DNA from: Staphylococcus croceilyticus
GTDB lineage: Bacteria; Bacillota; Bacilli; Staphylococcales; Staphylococcaceae
Direction of reading: 5' to 3'
Assembly: GCF_002902575.1 (NCBI RefSeq)
Contig: NZ_PPRD01000008.1
Coordinates: forward strand, 48,749-112,748
Length of the DNA stretch: 64,000 nt
Made by a program: the position numbers and the translations under genes. Every line of letters starts with the position of its first letter. Position 1 is the stretch's first letter. Shown one piece after another: positions 35,686 through 43,955 of this stretch. Below the pieces are notes generated by a model that did not search any database, had not been told where the DNA came from, and saw nothing but the letters and a program-made list of their open reading frames with translations.

Positions 35686-36222
35686 TTAATCATCAGACGG
35701 GTCCGGAATAAACACATTTGCTTCACTATCATCTGGATAATAATATCCATTGGGAATGGTTTGAATCTCGATTAAACTGCCCCATGGGCTCTTAACATAC
35801 ACTGTCTTATTGCCTTTTGTGTCCTCATATTTTGTATTCTCATGTGGTTCAGAAATAGGCTGTCCGCCCGCTTCTTTCACTTGTGATAACACATTATCGA
35901 ATTCTTCTGCCTCCACATAAAATGAAATATGCGTGAAACCAATATCTTGTAGTGATTGTGGTTTACCTTGTTGCGCATCTTTAAACTCAAACATTTCAAT
36001 ATTAGGGCCATTACCAAAGACCATCATACGTTTGTGAATGATACTAGCTCCTTTTTCTAAACCAAGAATATGTTCTACATGCCCTCCACCACGAGGTTCA
36101 TCTGTCTTCTTTTGACTGTCATAAGCGATCTTGCCATTTAAACCTTTTTTGAAAAAGTCTGTAGCAACTTCCATGTCTGGTACTGTTAAACCGATATGGT
36201 TGATTCCTCGATTAGCGTTCAT
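35686..36222 (-). CDS. VOC-superfamily (glyoxalase/bleomycin-resistance fold) protein
   Basis: The 178-residue vicinal-oxygen-chelate protein has the first half-domain INHIGLTVPDMEVATDFF with a metal-type His at residue 10. It has the second half-domain GFTHISFYVEAEEFDNVL and the terminal metal Glu region SPWGSLIEIQ. Two His and one Glu fit a metal-dependent lyase or dioxygenase, reaction unknown. It is upstream in transcription order of nothing on the same strand and appears monocistronic. Confidence 0.8.
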   Translation of the reverse strand: MNANRGINHIGLTVPDMEVATDFFKKGLNGKIAYDSQKKTDEPRGGGHVEHILGLEKGASIIHKRMMVFGNGPNIEMFEFKDAQQGKPQSLQDIGFTHISFYVEAEEFDNVLSQVKEAGGQPISEPHENTKYEDTKGNKTVYVKSPWGSLIEIQTIPNGYYYPDDSEANVFIPDPSDD

Positions 36223-36299
36223 CGATTATCATCTCCAGTTATTGAAAATTGTCTTACATAGAATTTCATGTTTTTCTTTTAAGATACCTTTTTAATTTA

Positions 36300-36977
36300 T
36301 CAAGTATTCTCACCATTACAAACGCGATTTATTATTTTTTGAATGCGCTCCTTTTTATCGTTTTCATTCTCAACAAAAAAGACTGAAGGTTCATCTTTAA
36401 TAGCGACCCAAGGCACGATAGCATCAAAGTCTAAGTCGCGAATTATTTCTAAACTCTTAATAGAGGCTTCTCTATCGCTTGAGCTTAAAACAACTGTGCG
36501 CCATTCTCCGTTATCTACACAGATAAAGTCGCCAGTAAATAAATAACGATGTTCGCCATTATCCCATAAATACATTGTTGTGCCTGGTGTATGACCTGGC
36601 GTAGGGATAACTTCAATGTCATCCGCTAACATTTCGCGCTTCGTAAACTGACCAGCTATATCTACTGTTTCACTCATCGCTTTGGCATCTTTTTCATGAA
36701 TCCAAAATGGTAAATCGATATCTGTTTTACCTCCGAGCGATTCATGTTCATGAGTAATAAGGACACGTGTCGCACCACCTAAAGCTTTGATATCATCTTG
36801 AGCTTTTTCAAGGCTTGGAGAATGATAGATGATAACATTACCTTGCGCACGTTCCAAAATAAAAGATTTAAGTAAATATCTTTCATCAAACGGAAGCACG
36901 GACGTCTCTGTTTCATACAAACCTGATGCCACACGACGCAACGACGTTAAATTGTGTTCATTAGAAGCATTTGTCAT
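36300..36977 (-). CDS. Metallo-beta-lactamase-fold protein with degenerate zinc motif
   Basis: The 225-residue MBL-fold protein has strands and the motif PTPGHTPGTTMYLWDNGE with the zinc histidine, and LFTGDFICVDNG with the bridging Asp. The first motif is LITHEHESLGG rather than HxHxDH, losing the Asp and third His. The usual C-terminal zinc histidine is also not apparent (IVPWVAIKD). It may bind one metal or none, or act on a different substrate class. AAGGAG lies eight bases before the ATG. Confidence 0.75.
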   Translation of the reverse strand: MTNASNEHNLTSLRRVASGLYETETSVLPFDERYLLKSFILERAQGNVIIYHSPSLEKAQDDIKALGGATRVLITHEHESLGGKTDIDLPFWIHEKDAKAMSETVDIAGQFTKREMLADDIEVIPTPGHTPGTTMYLWDNGEHRYLFTGDFICVDNGEWRTVVLSSSDREASIKSLEIIRDLDFDAIVPWVAIKDEPSVFFVENENDKKERIQKIINRVCNGENT

Positions 36978-37073
36978 TCTTTTTTCTCCTTATAAATTAA
37001 GTACTTTGTGTAGTTCCTTTATAGCTTCATCCAATATAGTTATACCCACTTTTTATAAAATAAAAAAATTTAA

Positions 37074-37112
37074 GGTCATACTTATTGAAAAAAACCCATC
37101 AATAGTATGACC
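37074..37112 (-). terminator. Terminator of the nitroreductase gene
   Basis: The stem GGTCATACTtATTGA/TCAAT.AGTATGACC is followed on the minus strand by a TTTTTTT tract. It lies between the nitroreductase and MBL genes. Confidence 0.85.
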
Positions 37113-37125
37113 TCTAATCAAGAAA

Positions 37126-37746
37126 TTATTTATAATCTACCACTCTATCTACTGGCATTCTAAATGACGTATGTGCTTCTTTAGCTTTTTTACCAATAGC
37201 GATAATTATCACAGGTACATAACGTTCTAAATCATATCCAAAGGCTTTACCAATTTCTTCATGATTAAAACCGCCTATTGGATTTGTGTCATAACCGTGT
37301 TGTTTCGCTACTAACATTAATTGCATTGCTGCAAGACTGCTGTCTACTTTGACAATATCGCTCATTGATTGACGCGTACGGCTTTTATAATTTTCAAGCA
37401 CGATTGGAAGCATTTGTTCTTTCACTTCTTGAGGCATATGACCATTTTTTACTGCTTGTTCATAAATATATTCGCCTTCTTCATAACATTGTAAGTCACC
37501 AAAGATGACAATCATGGCAGAAGACGTGTCATTTTGATTTGTATTAAATTGAATTAACGGACGTAATTTCGCTTTCGCTTCATCACTTTCTACAACAACA
37601 AAGCGCCAAGGTTGCATATTTACTGAAGATGGTGCTTTCGTCGCTTTAGCTATCATTTCATTCATTTCTTCATGCGGAATTTTATATTCTGGGTCAAATC
37701 CTTTTACAGATTTTCTACCTTCTAATATTTCATTAAAATCATTCAT
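37126..37746 (-). CDS. FMN-dependent nitroreductase-family protein
   Basis: The 206-residue protein has the N-terminal FNEILEGRKSVKGFDP (FMN-phosphate arginine region), ATKAPSSVNMQPWRFVVV with the flavin-contacting Ser and Trp, and DTNPIGGFNHEEIGKAFG. It belongs to the NAD(P)H nitroreductase/NfnB-like family, acting as a dimer on quinones or nitro compounds. Single gene; physiological substrate unknown. Confidence 0.87.
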   Translation of the reverse strand: MNDFNEILEGRKSVKGFDPEYKIPHEEMNEMIAKATKAPSSVNMQPWRFVVVESDEAKAKLRPLIQFNTNQNDTSSAMIVIFGDLQCYEEGEYIYEQAVKNGHMPQEVKEQMLPIVLENYKSRTRQSMSDIVKVDSSLAAMQLMLVAKQHGYDTNPIGGFNHEEIGKAFGYDLERYVPVIIIAIGKKAKEAHTSFRMPVDRVVDYK

Positions 37747-38067
37747 TTATTTACCTACTCTCATTTATTTTCAAATTTTTTTCGTATCCTAGATTATTAC
37801 TGAATTTGAAAGGGATGAGAAGAAATATGCTTACAAAAAATTAATACTTATTTTTACAATAAAAGTTTTAAATTTTTATTAATAAATGTATAATAAAGTC
37901 ACTATTTATACTAATAATTGATTATTATTTATTAAATAGGGTATCATTAATTTTGGTAAAATAAATAATTTGAAATTCAGACAAATTATTTATGTTATAA
38001 CAAAGGGTATACAAATTTCAGTCATTATATTCAGTCATATATGTACCCACGAAAGGGAAGAACATTT
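37747..38067. other. Intergenic region before the amino-acid permease
   Basis: About 320 very AT-rich bases separate the divergent nitroreductase and permease genes. They must hold both promoters. A weak CodY-like segment (AAATTCAGACAAATT near 37973-37987, about 10 of 15) is the only site I would point to. No small gene is supported. Confidence 0.4.
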
Positions 38068-39477
38068 ATGGCAGATAAACTGCAAAGAGAATTAAGCAAT
38101 AGGCACATACAACTTATTGCGATTGGTGGTGCAATAGGAACAGGATTATTCCTTGGAGCCGGCGCTTCAATTCATTTAGCAGGTCCATCAATATTGTTAA
38201 CCTACGTTATCGTAGGATTTATTTTATTTATGTTTATGCGAGCAATGGGGGAAATCTTACTTTCTAACCTAGGATTCAAATCATTTGGTGATATTGCTCA
38301 TCATCATATCAATCCAATGGCTGGATTCATGGTAGGGTGGACCTATTGGTTAACTTGGATTATTTCAGGTATGGCTGAAGTTACAGCCGTAGCCAAATAT
38401 GTAGAGTATTGGTATCCAGCCATGCCAAACTGGCTAACAGCTGCATTTACAATTTTAGTATTAATTTCTTTAAACTTATTTAGCGCTAAATTATTTGGCG
38501 AACTTGAGTTTTGGTTATCACTTATTAAGGTTATTACTATTTTTGCTTTAATCGGCGTGGGGATCGTAATGGTTATCTTCGCTATGAAGACGCAATATGG
38601 TCCTGCAAGAGTATCAAATATTTGGGAATTTGGAGGCTTTTTCCCTAACGGAGCATCAGGTTTCCTTATGTCATTCCAAATGGCTATTTTCTCATTTATT
38701 GGTATAGAATTAATAGGTATTACAGCGGGGGAATCAAAAGATCCACATAAAACAATTCCTCAAGCGATTAATAATGTGCCTTTCCGAATTTTAATATTCT
38801 ATATTGGTTCATTAGCTGTAATTATGGCAGTAGTACCTTGGCATAAATTAAATCCTGATGATAGTCCTTACGTTAAATTATTCGGTTTAATCGGAATTCC
38901 ATTTGCCGCTGGTATTATCAACTTCGTAGTATTAACTGCGGCCGCATCATCATGTAATAGTGGTATCTTTGCTAATAGCCGTACTTTATTTGGTTTAGCT
39001 GGTAGAAAACAAGGTCCTGCATTTTTACATAAAACAAATAAAAATGGCGTACCTTTTTATGCAATCTTACTTACATGTGGATTATTAAGTATCGCAGTTG
39101 TTTTAAATGCTATCTTTAAAGATGCGACGAAGGTATTCGTACAAATCACTACTTTCTCAACCGTACTAAATATTATGATATGGACATGTATCATGGTTGC
39201 TTATTTAGGATTTGTTAAAAGAAATCCTGAATTACATGAAGAAAGTAAATTTAAAATGCCAGGTGGTAAATACACAGCTTATGGTATTTTAGTATTCTTC
39301 GCATTTATCTTTGTCGTTTTATTAATTAATAGCAGTACACGTTACGCTGTATTATTCGCACCAGTTTGGGCGATTATCTTAGTCATTATGTATCAAAAAT
39401 ATAAAAAAGAATCTGAAAAAGCGACGATTGAAATGGATGAAGAAGATCGCGCACTTGAAGAACAGTCAGAATCTTAA
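38068..39477 (+). CDS. Amino-acid permease of the APC family (CycA/AapA-like)
   Basis: The 469-residue transporter has 12 predicted helices. It begins with RHIQLIAIGGAIGTGLFLGA, the signature of amino-acid/proton symporters. IGIELIGITAGESKDPHKTI and NSGIFANSRTLFGLA match the D-serine/D-alanine/glycine permease (CycA) and related aromatic or GABA permeases. The substrate is most likely small neutral amino acids. ATG 38068 is chosen over the ATG at 38041 because GAAAGGGAAG precedes it. A strong terminator follows. Confidence 0.85.
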   Translation: MADKLQRELSNRHIQLIAIGGAIGTGLFLGAGASIHLAGPSILLTYVIVGFILFMFMRAMGEILLSNLGFKSFGDIAHHHINPMAGFMVGWTYWLTWIISGMAEVTAVAKYVEYWYPAMPNWLTAAFTILVLISLNLFSAKLFGELEFWLSLIKVITIFALIGVGIVMVIFAMKTQYGPARVSNIWEFGGFFPNGASGFLMSFQMAIFSFIGIELIGITAGESKDPHKTIPQAINNVPFRILIFYIGSLAVIMAVVPWHKLNPDDSPYVKLFGLIGIPFAAGIINFVVLTAAASSCNSGIFANSRTLFGLAGRKQGPAFLHKTNKNGVPFYAILLTCGLLSIAVVLNAIFKDATKVFVQITTFSTVLNIMIWTCIMVAYLGFVKRNPELHEESKFKMPGGKYTAYGILVFFAFIFVVLLINSSTRYAVLFAPVWAIILVIMYQKYKKESEKATIEMDEEDRALEEQSES

Positions 39478-39515
39478 TAAATTATCAATTTACTATTAAA
39501 TATAGATAAATATAT

Positions 39516-39564
39516 AGCCTGTCTCTATAATTAAACTGGATTAATTATAGAGGCAGGCTTTTTT
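39516..39564 (+). terminator. Terminator of the amino-acid permease gene
   Basis: A long stem AGCCTGTCTCTATAATTAA/TTAATTATAGAGGCAGGCT with one mismatch is followed by TTTTTT. Confidence 0.9.
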
Positions 39565-39579
39565 ATGTTACGTTTTCTT

Positions 39580-39924
39580 TTATTTTTCTGTTAAACGACC
39601 ATCTTCCATATGAAAGACTTTGTCGCAGAATTGAGTGAGACGTTCATCATGCGTAACGATAATACATGTTTTATTGCGTTGTTTAGATTGTTCTTTCAAA
39701 ATTTCCATTACTGCCATAGCATTCTCTGTATCAAGTGATGCTGTAGGTTCATCGGCTAAAATAATTGAAGGTTGCGTGTAAATTGCCTTTGCAATTGCTA
39801 CACGCTGTTTTTGCCCTCCAGATACTTCAGAAGGTAATTTATTTTCTAGTTTTTTCAATCCTAAATCTGATAATAATTTATTATATTCCTCAGTATTTAG
39901 CACATCTTTTTTATAGTTTTTCAA
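39580..39924 (-). pseudogene. Truncated ABC transporter ATP-binding protein (C-terminal remnant)
   Basis: The 114-residue reading frame contains the ABC signature SEVSGGQKQRVAIAKAI, Walker B PSIILADEPTASLD and the switch histidine IIVTHDERL of a MacB/LolD/BceA-type ATPase. The whole N-terminal half, with the Walker A P-loop and Q-loop, is missing and not found in another frame. The fragment begins directly in the U-tract of the terminator at 39935-39975, so a deletion has fused it to foreign sequence and removed its promoter. No permease gene remains. Confidence 0.8.
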
Positions 39925-39934
39925 TAAAAGAAAA

Positions 39935-39975
39935 AGGACGGAGCTGAACTCACTTTGAATTCATCATTCCGTCCT
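39935..39975 (-). terminator. Terminator of the patatin/PTPS operon
   Basis: The stem AGGACGGA/TCCGTCCT with an inner GAATTCA palindrome is followed on the minus strand by TTTTTCTTTT, about 50 bases after the PTPS-like stop codon. Confidence 0.85.
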
Positions 39976-40027
39976 AAAAATGCCTAAGACAACCACTTCT
40001 TTGTCTTAGACATTGATTACTACATAA

Positions 40028-40468
40028 TTAGCTATTTATAGTAAAACGATTAAGACTTACCCCATGGCGGTCAGTCTCAAATAACTGTAATTCATACATA
40101 TGATTATCTTCAGGAAGATGACGTTCAAACTCATCCCAGATCCACATCGCAATATTCTCAGCTGTCGTATTCATATTAGGCAAGGTTTCATTTAAAATTT
40201 GGCCCTCTACTTTAGGTTTAATGAAATCATTATAAATGGCATCTACTTCATTAAAATCTAGACCCAAACCAAAGTTCCCAATAGGAGATAACACATCTAC
40301 ATATAAACGATACGAGTGGTCAAAGAGATCTTGATGTGCTGTTTCACTGAAATAAATGCGATTATCACATTTAAATTCATAACTTTGTTTAAGAATCGTC
40401 TGACCCGCTTTGTATTTGAATTGCGTCGGTGGTTGGATATGACTTAAATCTTTGTTCACACTTATCAC
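40028..40468 (-). CDS. 6-pyruvoyl-tetrahydropterin synthase-like (QueD-family) protein
   Basis: The 146-residue T-fold protein has IYFSETAHQDLFDHSYRLYV, containing the histidines of the QueD/PTPS zinc site. FGLGLDFNEVDAIYNDFI is the conserved LDF motif of the family, and NMNTTAENIAMWIWDE with the conserved Thr-Glu follows. Canonical QueD acts in queuosine synthesis. Here the gene overlaps the patatin-like gene by four bases (GTGA) instead of sitting with queC or queE, so its role may differ. Start is GTG. Confidence 0.78.
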   Translation of the reverse strand: MISVNKDLSHIQPPTQFKYKAGQTILKQSYEFKCDNRIYFSETAHQDLFDHSYRLYVDVLSPIGNFGLGLDFNEVDAIYNDFIKPKVEGQILNETLPNMNTTAENIAMWIWDEFERHLPEDNHMYELQLFETDRHGVSLNRFTINS

Positions 40469-41325
40469 TCCCAGAATGTTTTAATCATTTCAGCATCTTG
40501 TCGACCTTGCTCTTGCGCTACTTTGAAAATGTCCGGACGAATAGCAGGGTTAACTGTATTGCCACCAAGATCTTGTAATTTATTAAATACCTCTTTGCTT
40601 GGTGTAATTAATTTAACTTCAGAACCATTTTGTTCTAATTCTTTAATCGCATCATCAAGCGTATAAGGCGTTGCTACTGGAAGATTTGTCGCAAATATTA
40701 ATACTTTTTTTGCGCCTTTTGCTAAATCAGCATTTTCCATTGAATGGCAACCACCATCGAAGTGTTTCTCTCCATCAATTGTAGTCGCTGGCCAAACGCC
40801 TGGTAACGAGCCACTTGATGCCATGGCTCTGTGAATATCTACATTTGATTCTGATGTTAATGCAACACGTTGTGCTTTATTAGCATTCACTGCAGTAATC
40901 ATCATGTTAGACGGCCATTCCGTTACCTTAATTCTATTTTTTAAACGGTTAATATGGACGCTTTCATTAAATTTATGGTCTTCTAAAGCATAAACGCTAT
41001 AGTTCTTAATCCACTCTTCTGGTGTTGAAGCATTCTTCTCAATTTCGTTATAACGCGCAAATATCTCAGACATATCATTAACAGGAGGTTCTTCATTAGA
41101 TTTAGGCGCAATTTGTTGATCATAAATCTCTTCCCAACTATAGTCAGAAGTCACGCTAGTACCAGCTTGAGCGCCGCCTGACGTACCAATGACTAACTCT
41201 GCGTGTCTCACATCAATGCCCGCTTCAGATAACGCTGAAAGATAACCTAATTCCCAACCAATAGCGAGTGATCCACCACCGCCTAATACAATAGCATGTT
41301 CAAAATTGTCTTTTTGATTATTCAT
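40465..41325 (-). CDS. Patatin-like phospholipase/acyl hydrolase
   Basis: The 286-residue protein has the patatin oxyanion loop AIVLGGGGSLAIGWELGYL at residues 11-29, the nucleophile elbow VIGTSGGAQAG (GxSxG, Ser about residue 49) and the catalytic Asp in KHFDGGCHS (about residue 190). It is a soluble Ser-Asp dyad lipid hydrolase without a signal peptide. It is first in a two-gene operon, overlapping the PTPS-like gene, which suggests coordinated function that I cannot explain. Confidence 0.85.
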   Translation of the reverse strand: MNNQKDNFEHAIVLGGGGSLAIGWELGYLSALSEAGIDVRHAELVIGTSGGAQAGTSVTSDYSWEEIYDQQIAPKSNEEPPVNDMSEIFARYNEIEKNASTPEEWIKNYSVYALEDHKFNESVHINRLKNRIKVTEWPSNMMITAVNANKAQRVALTSESNVDIHRAMASSGSLPGVWPATTIDGEKHFDGGCHSMENADLAKGAKKVLIFATNLPVATPYTLDDAIKELEQNGSEVKLITPSKEVFNKLQDLGGNTVNPAIRPDIFKVAQEQGRQDAEMIKTFWE

Positions 41326-41389
41326 GTTTATTACTCCCTTATTTCTTCATTTTATAAATAACGATTATTATGAAACACAAATAAAAAAG

Positions 41390-41421
41390 AGGCTAAGACC
41401 AAAAGCGTCTCAACCTAAATT
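41390..41421 (-). terminator. Terminator of the small protein gene
   Basis: An imperfect stem (GAGGCTAAGAC/GTCTCAACCT) with loop CAAAAGC is followed on the minus strand by TTTTTTATTT. It resembles the first helix of the dispersed repeats at 11103 and 48812. Confidence 0.55.
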
Positions 41422-41423
41422 TC

Positions 41424-41648
41424 TTATTTATCTATATATTTATCAGCATGTTCAAGGCCAAATGATTCAGTTTCAGCTCTTTCTTTTTTATACTCTTCTT
41501 CTGATAATTTTTGGATGTCTTCTACTGAATAGCTTACTACTTTTGCAAATTTTTTTACATCCTCTTCACTATCAGCTTCGACAAATACTGTTAAAACATT
41601 ACTGTCAATGTCTTTATAATGTTGATATTTAAGTCTATAAATATTCAT
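41424..41648 (-). CDS. Small hypothetical protein
   Basis: The 74-residue acidic soluble protein begins MNIYRLKYQHYKDIDSNVLT and has a Glu/Lys-rich helical C-terminus. I recognise no family. ATG 41648 has AAGGAGGG seven bases upstream, an excellent Shine-Dalgarno, which supports the gene and rules out the longer in-frame start. Confidence 0.6.
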   Translation of the reverse strand: MNIYRLKYQHYKDIDSNVLTVFVEADSEEDVKKFAKVVSYSVEDIQKLSEEEYKKERAETESFGLEHADKYIDK

Positions 41649-41831
41649 AAAAATTCCCTCCTTTAAGATATGCCCTATCATTTTTAACTCTTTACAACTT
41701 TCATGAATATATTTAACAGTAAATTTATCCCCTGTTTCAGCCATGTTCAAACTTAAAATTAATAACTATATAGAATTTATTTATGCAAATACGTTATATC
41801 TTATACTTTTTCAGTGACAAATCTATCTCCA

Positions 41832-42467
41832 TTAATGATGGGCCGAGTTTATTTTAATTGTTTTACCTTCAAACGAATTAAGTACATATTGATCATGTGA
41901 GATAATGATGAGTTGAGTTTCTGTTAATGTTTTGAGCATTTGAAGTATCGTTTCTTCATTAATCACATCTAAATTTGTAGTCGCTTCATCTAATATTAAT
42001 ATTTGTGGTTCTACAATTAGTGCTTTAGCAATCCATACGCGTTGAAATTGGCCTCCACTTAACGTGTCAACACGCTGATTTAAGATCTCAGGCGACAGTG
42101 CACAGCGTTCTAGCACTGCTTCAGTTCTCATGGCGTACGTTTCTTTTTGAAAATGATAATTCTTCAATGGCTCGGTTAAGATATAGCGCACCGTTTTACG
42201 TCCATTTAATGTATCACGTTGATATTGTGGTACATATTGAATGACTTTCATCCATTCTTTAGCAGTATAATCTTCACGAGGTCTATGATTGAGATACAAT
42301 TGGCCGCTATACGTTGTGTCTAATCCCGCTAGAATCTTGGCTAATGTAGATTTACCACTTCCACTTTCTCCACTAATCAGTAAATGATGTTGTTTCATCT
42401 CAAAACTAATATTTTCGAAAATGATTCTCCCACCAAACTGTTTAGTCACATTTTTAATTTCTAGCAT
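41832..42467 (-). CDS. Nickel/oligopeptide ABC transporter ATP-binding protein (second ATPase)
   Basis: The 211-residue ATPase has Walker A ISGESGSGKSTLAKIL, signature TLSGGQFQRVWIAKAL, Walker B ILILDEATTNLD and the switch His in IIISHDQYV. It is shorter than typical OppF/NikE (about 260) and lacks their C-terminal oligopeptide domain. It is the last gene of a six-gene operon and overlaps the preceding ATPase by 14 bases. It energises import by the two permeases upstream. Zur control is expected from the operator at 47174-47196. Confidence 0.85.
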   Translation of the reverse strand: MLEIKNVTKQFGGRIIFENISFEMKQHHLLISGESGSGKSTLAKILAGLDTTYSGQLYLNHRPREDYTAKEWMKVIQYVPQYQRDTLNGRKTVRYILTEPLKNYHFQKETYAMRTEAVLERCALSPEILNQRVDTLSGGQFQRVWIAKALIVEPQILILDEATTNLDVINEETILQMLKTLTETQLIIISHDQYVLNSFEGKTIKINSAHH

Positions 42468-43266
42468 AATCTTTTCTCCTATGTGCTATCTCAATTAACG
42501 TTTGCGTATAGATTTCAGTTGGATTATTCAGAATTGATTCCGCAGCCCCGCTTTCAATGATATGACCATTTTTCATAATACTCATATATGTCGCATAGTT
42601 TCTAACTAAATTAATATCATGTGTGATAAAAATAATCGTCATACCATAACGCTGTTGGGCTTCAATCAAATACGACATCAACCGCTCAACGTTATCTGTA
42701 TCCAATGCGCTCGTCGATTCATCTAAAAATAAGACACCCGGACGTCTTATTAATGACATTATGAAAGCAATACGTTGTGCCATACCACCGCTCATTTCAA
42801 AAGGATAACGTTTAAGCACCTTTTCTCCATCATTTAAACCAAATAAGCGCATTTGCTCTATTACCCAGTCAGTTTGTTGTGTCGAAGTCATTGTAGATTT
42901 TGTGGCTTCAAACAAATATTGAAAATGTTTGCCTATCGTGACGTTTTGAAACATATTACTGTAAACATCTTGGAAGACTGCATCCGTTTTACTTAAATCA
43001 ACCTCTACCGAACCTTGATATCGCAAATTGTCTCGCTTCATGCCAAGAATGGTTCGCGTCAACAATGATTTACCGCTTCCACTTTCGCCAATAATACAAT
43101 GAAAGTCTCCTTTGTTCACTTTTAAAGAAACCGAATCGATCAAGGTACAGTCGTTATCAAACACACTTAATTGTTCTACGTTTATTATCGGGTTATCTTT
43201 TTGTTGATAATTTGGAATAATAAGGCATAACCTCCTAACAATAATCCAGGGAAAAAGAATAACCAT
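42454..43266 (-). CDS. Nickel/oligopeptide ABC transporter ATP-binding protein (first ATPase)
   Basis: The ATPase of OppD/NikD type has Walker A IGESGSGKSLLTRTIL, signature EMSGGMAQRIAFIMSL and Walker B VLFLDESTSALD. The boundary is the longest ATG frame, but the start is unsettled. That ATG has no ribosome-binding site and overlaps the upstream permease by 82 bases. A perfect AGGAGG at 43231-43236 is followed nine bases later by an in-frame ATT (43221) and no ATG, GTG or TTG. Initiation at ATT is possible and would give a 256-residue protein of normal length. Confidence 0.85.
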   Translation of the reverse strand: MVILFPWIIVRRLCLIIPNYQQKDNPIINVEQLSVFDNDCTLIDSVSLKVNKGDFHCIIGESGSGKSLLTRTILGMKRDNLRYQGSVEVDLSKTDAVFQDVYSNMFQNVTIGKHFQYLFEATKSTMTSTQQTDWVIEQMRLFGLNDGEKVLKRYPFEMSGGMAQRIAFIMSLIRRPGVLFLDESTSALDTDNVERLMSYLIEAQQRYGMTIIFITHDINLVRNYATYMSIMKNGHIIESGAAESILNNPTEIYTQTLIEIAHRRKDYARN

Positions 43267-43955
43267 GGCGCGCCATTGAAATAACTTTTACCATCAAATA
43301 AAATTGTGCCTAATTCTGGTGTTGGCGGTTTAATACCTAAACCAAGAAATGCAAGACCTGAAATACTAAGCATAATCTTGCCGAAATCTGCAGTGATTAA
43401 AGCGAAGATATTACTACACAAATGCGGAATCACATGCGTAACTGTTGTTTTTACTTTCGAATTACCACTTAATACGGCATATTGAATAAAAGGTTGTTTC
43501 TGAATATCACGCGTCAAATTTCTAAAATAACGCAAGTAGCGTCCCATCCATCCTAATGTGAGTGCAAGAATCATACCTAGCATTGAATTGCTTATCAAAC
43601 TTAAGATAACTAATGCGATAATGAAAGAAGGTATCGCTAACAACATATCTGCCATAAACATCACGATTTGATCTAGCCACTTTCTTTCTACACCTGCAAT
43701 TAGACCAAGCATCAAGCCTATTCCAACACTTAATATAATGACAATCGCAGTCAAACTAAGTGTTACCAAACTTCCCACACATAACCTAGCAAAGAAATCT
43801 CTTCCTAGTTGATCTGTACCTAATAAATGTTGCCACTCAGGAGATTCTAATGGCGCAAACTGCTGAGTACTATGCACAATGCTATAAATAATTAATGCTG
43901 TTAAGACAATAATGGTTAGACTTACTGTGACATATGGTTTACTGTGTCTCTTCAT
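43185..43955 (-). CDS. Nickel/oligopeptide ABC transporter permease (DppC/NikC type)
   Basis: The 256-residue inner-membrane protein starts with a single helix followed by HLLGTDQLGRDFFARLCVGS, the classic DppC/NikC segment. Five to six membrane helices follow, with the EAA-like loop VIPHLCSNIFALITADFGKI. It forms the translocation channel with the NikB-type protein, whose gene it overlaps by four bases. Confidence 0.9.
   Translation of the reverse strand: MKRHSKPYVTVSLTIIVLTALIIYSIVHSTQQFAPLESPEWQHLLGTDQLGRDFFARLCVGSLVTLSLTAIVIILSVGIGLMLGLIAGVERKWLDQIVMFMADMLLAIPSFIIALVILSLISNSMLGMILALTLGWMGRYLRYFRNLTRDIQKQPFIQYAVLSGNSKVKTTVTHVIPHLCSNIFALITADFGKIMLSISGLAFLGLGIKPPTPELGTILFDGKSYFNGAPWLFFFPGLLLGGYALLFQIINKKITR

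Noticed and set aside
39925..40020. Missing N-terminal half of the ABC ATPase in another frame
   Set aside because: The sequence here is a terminator and intergenic DNA; no P-loop is encoded in any frame, so this is deletion and not frameshift.
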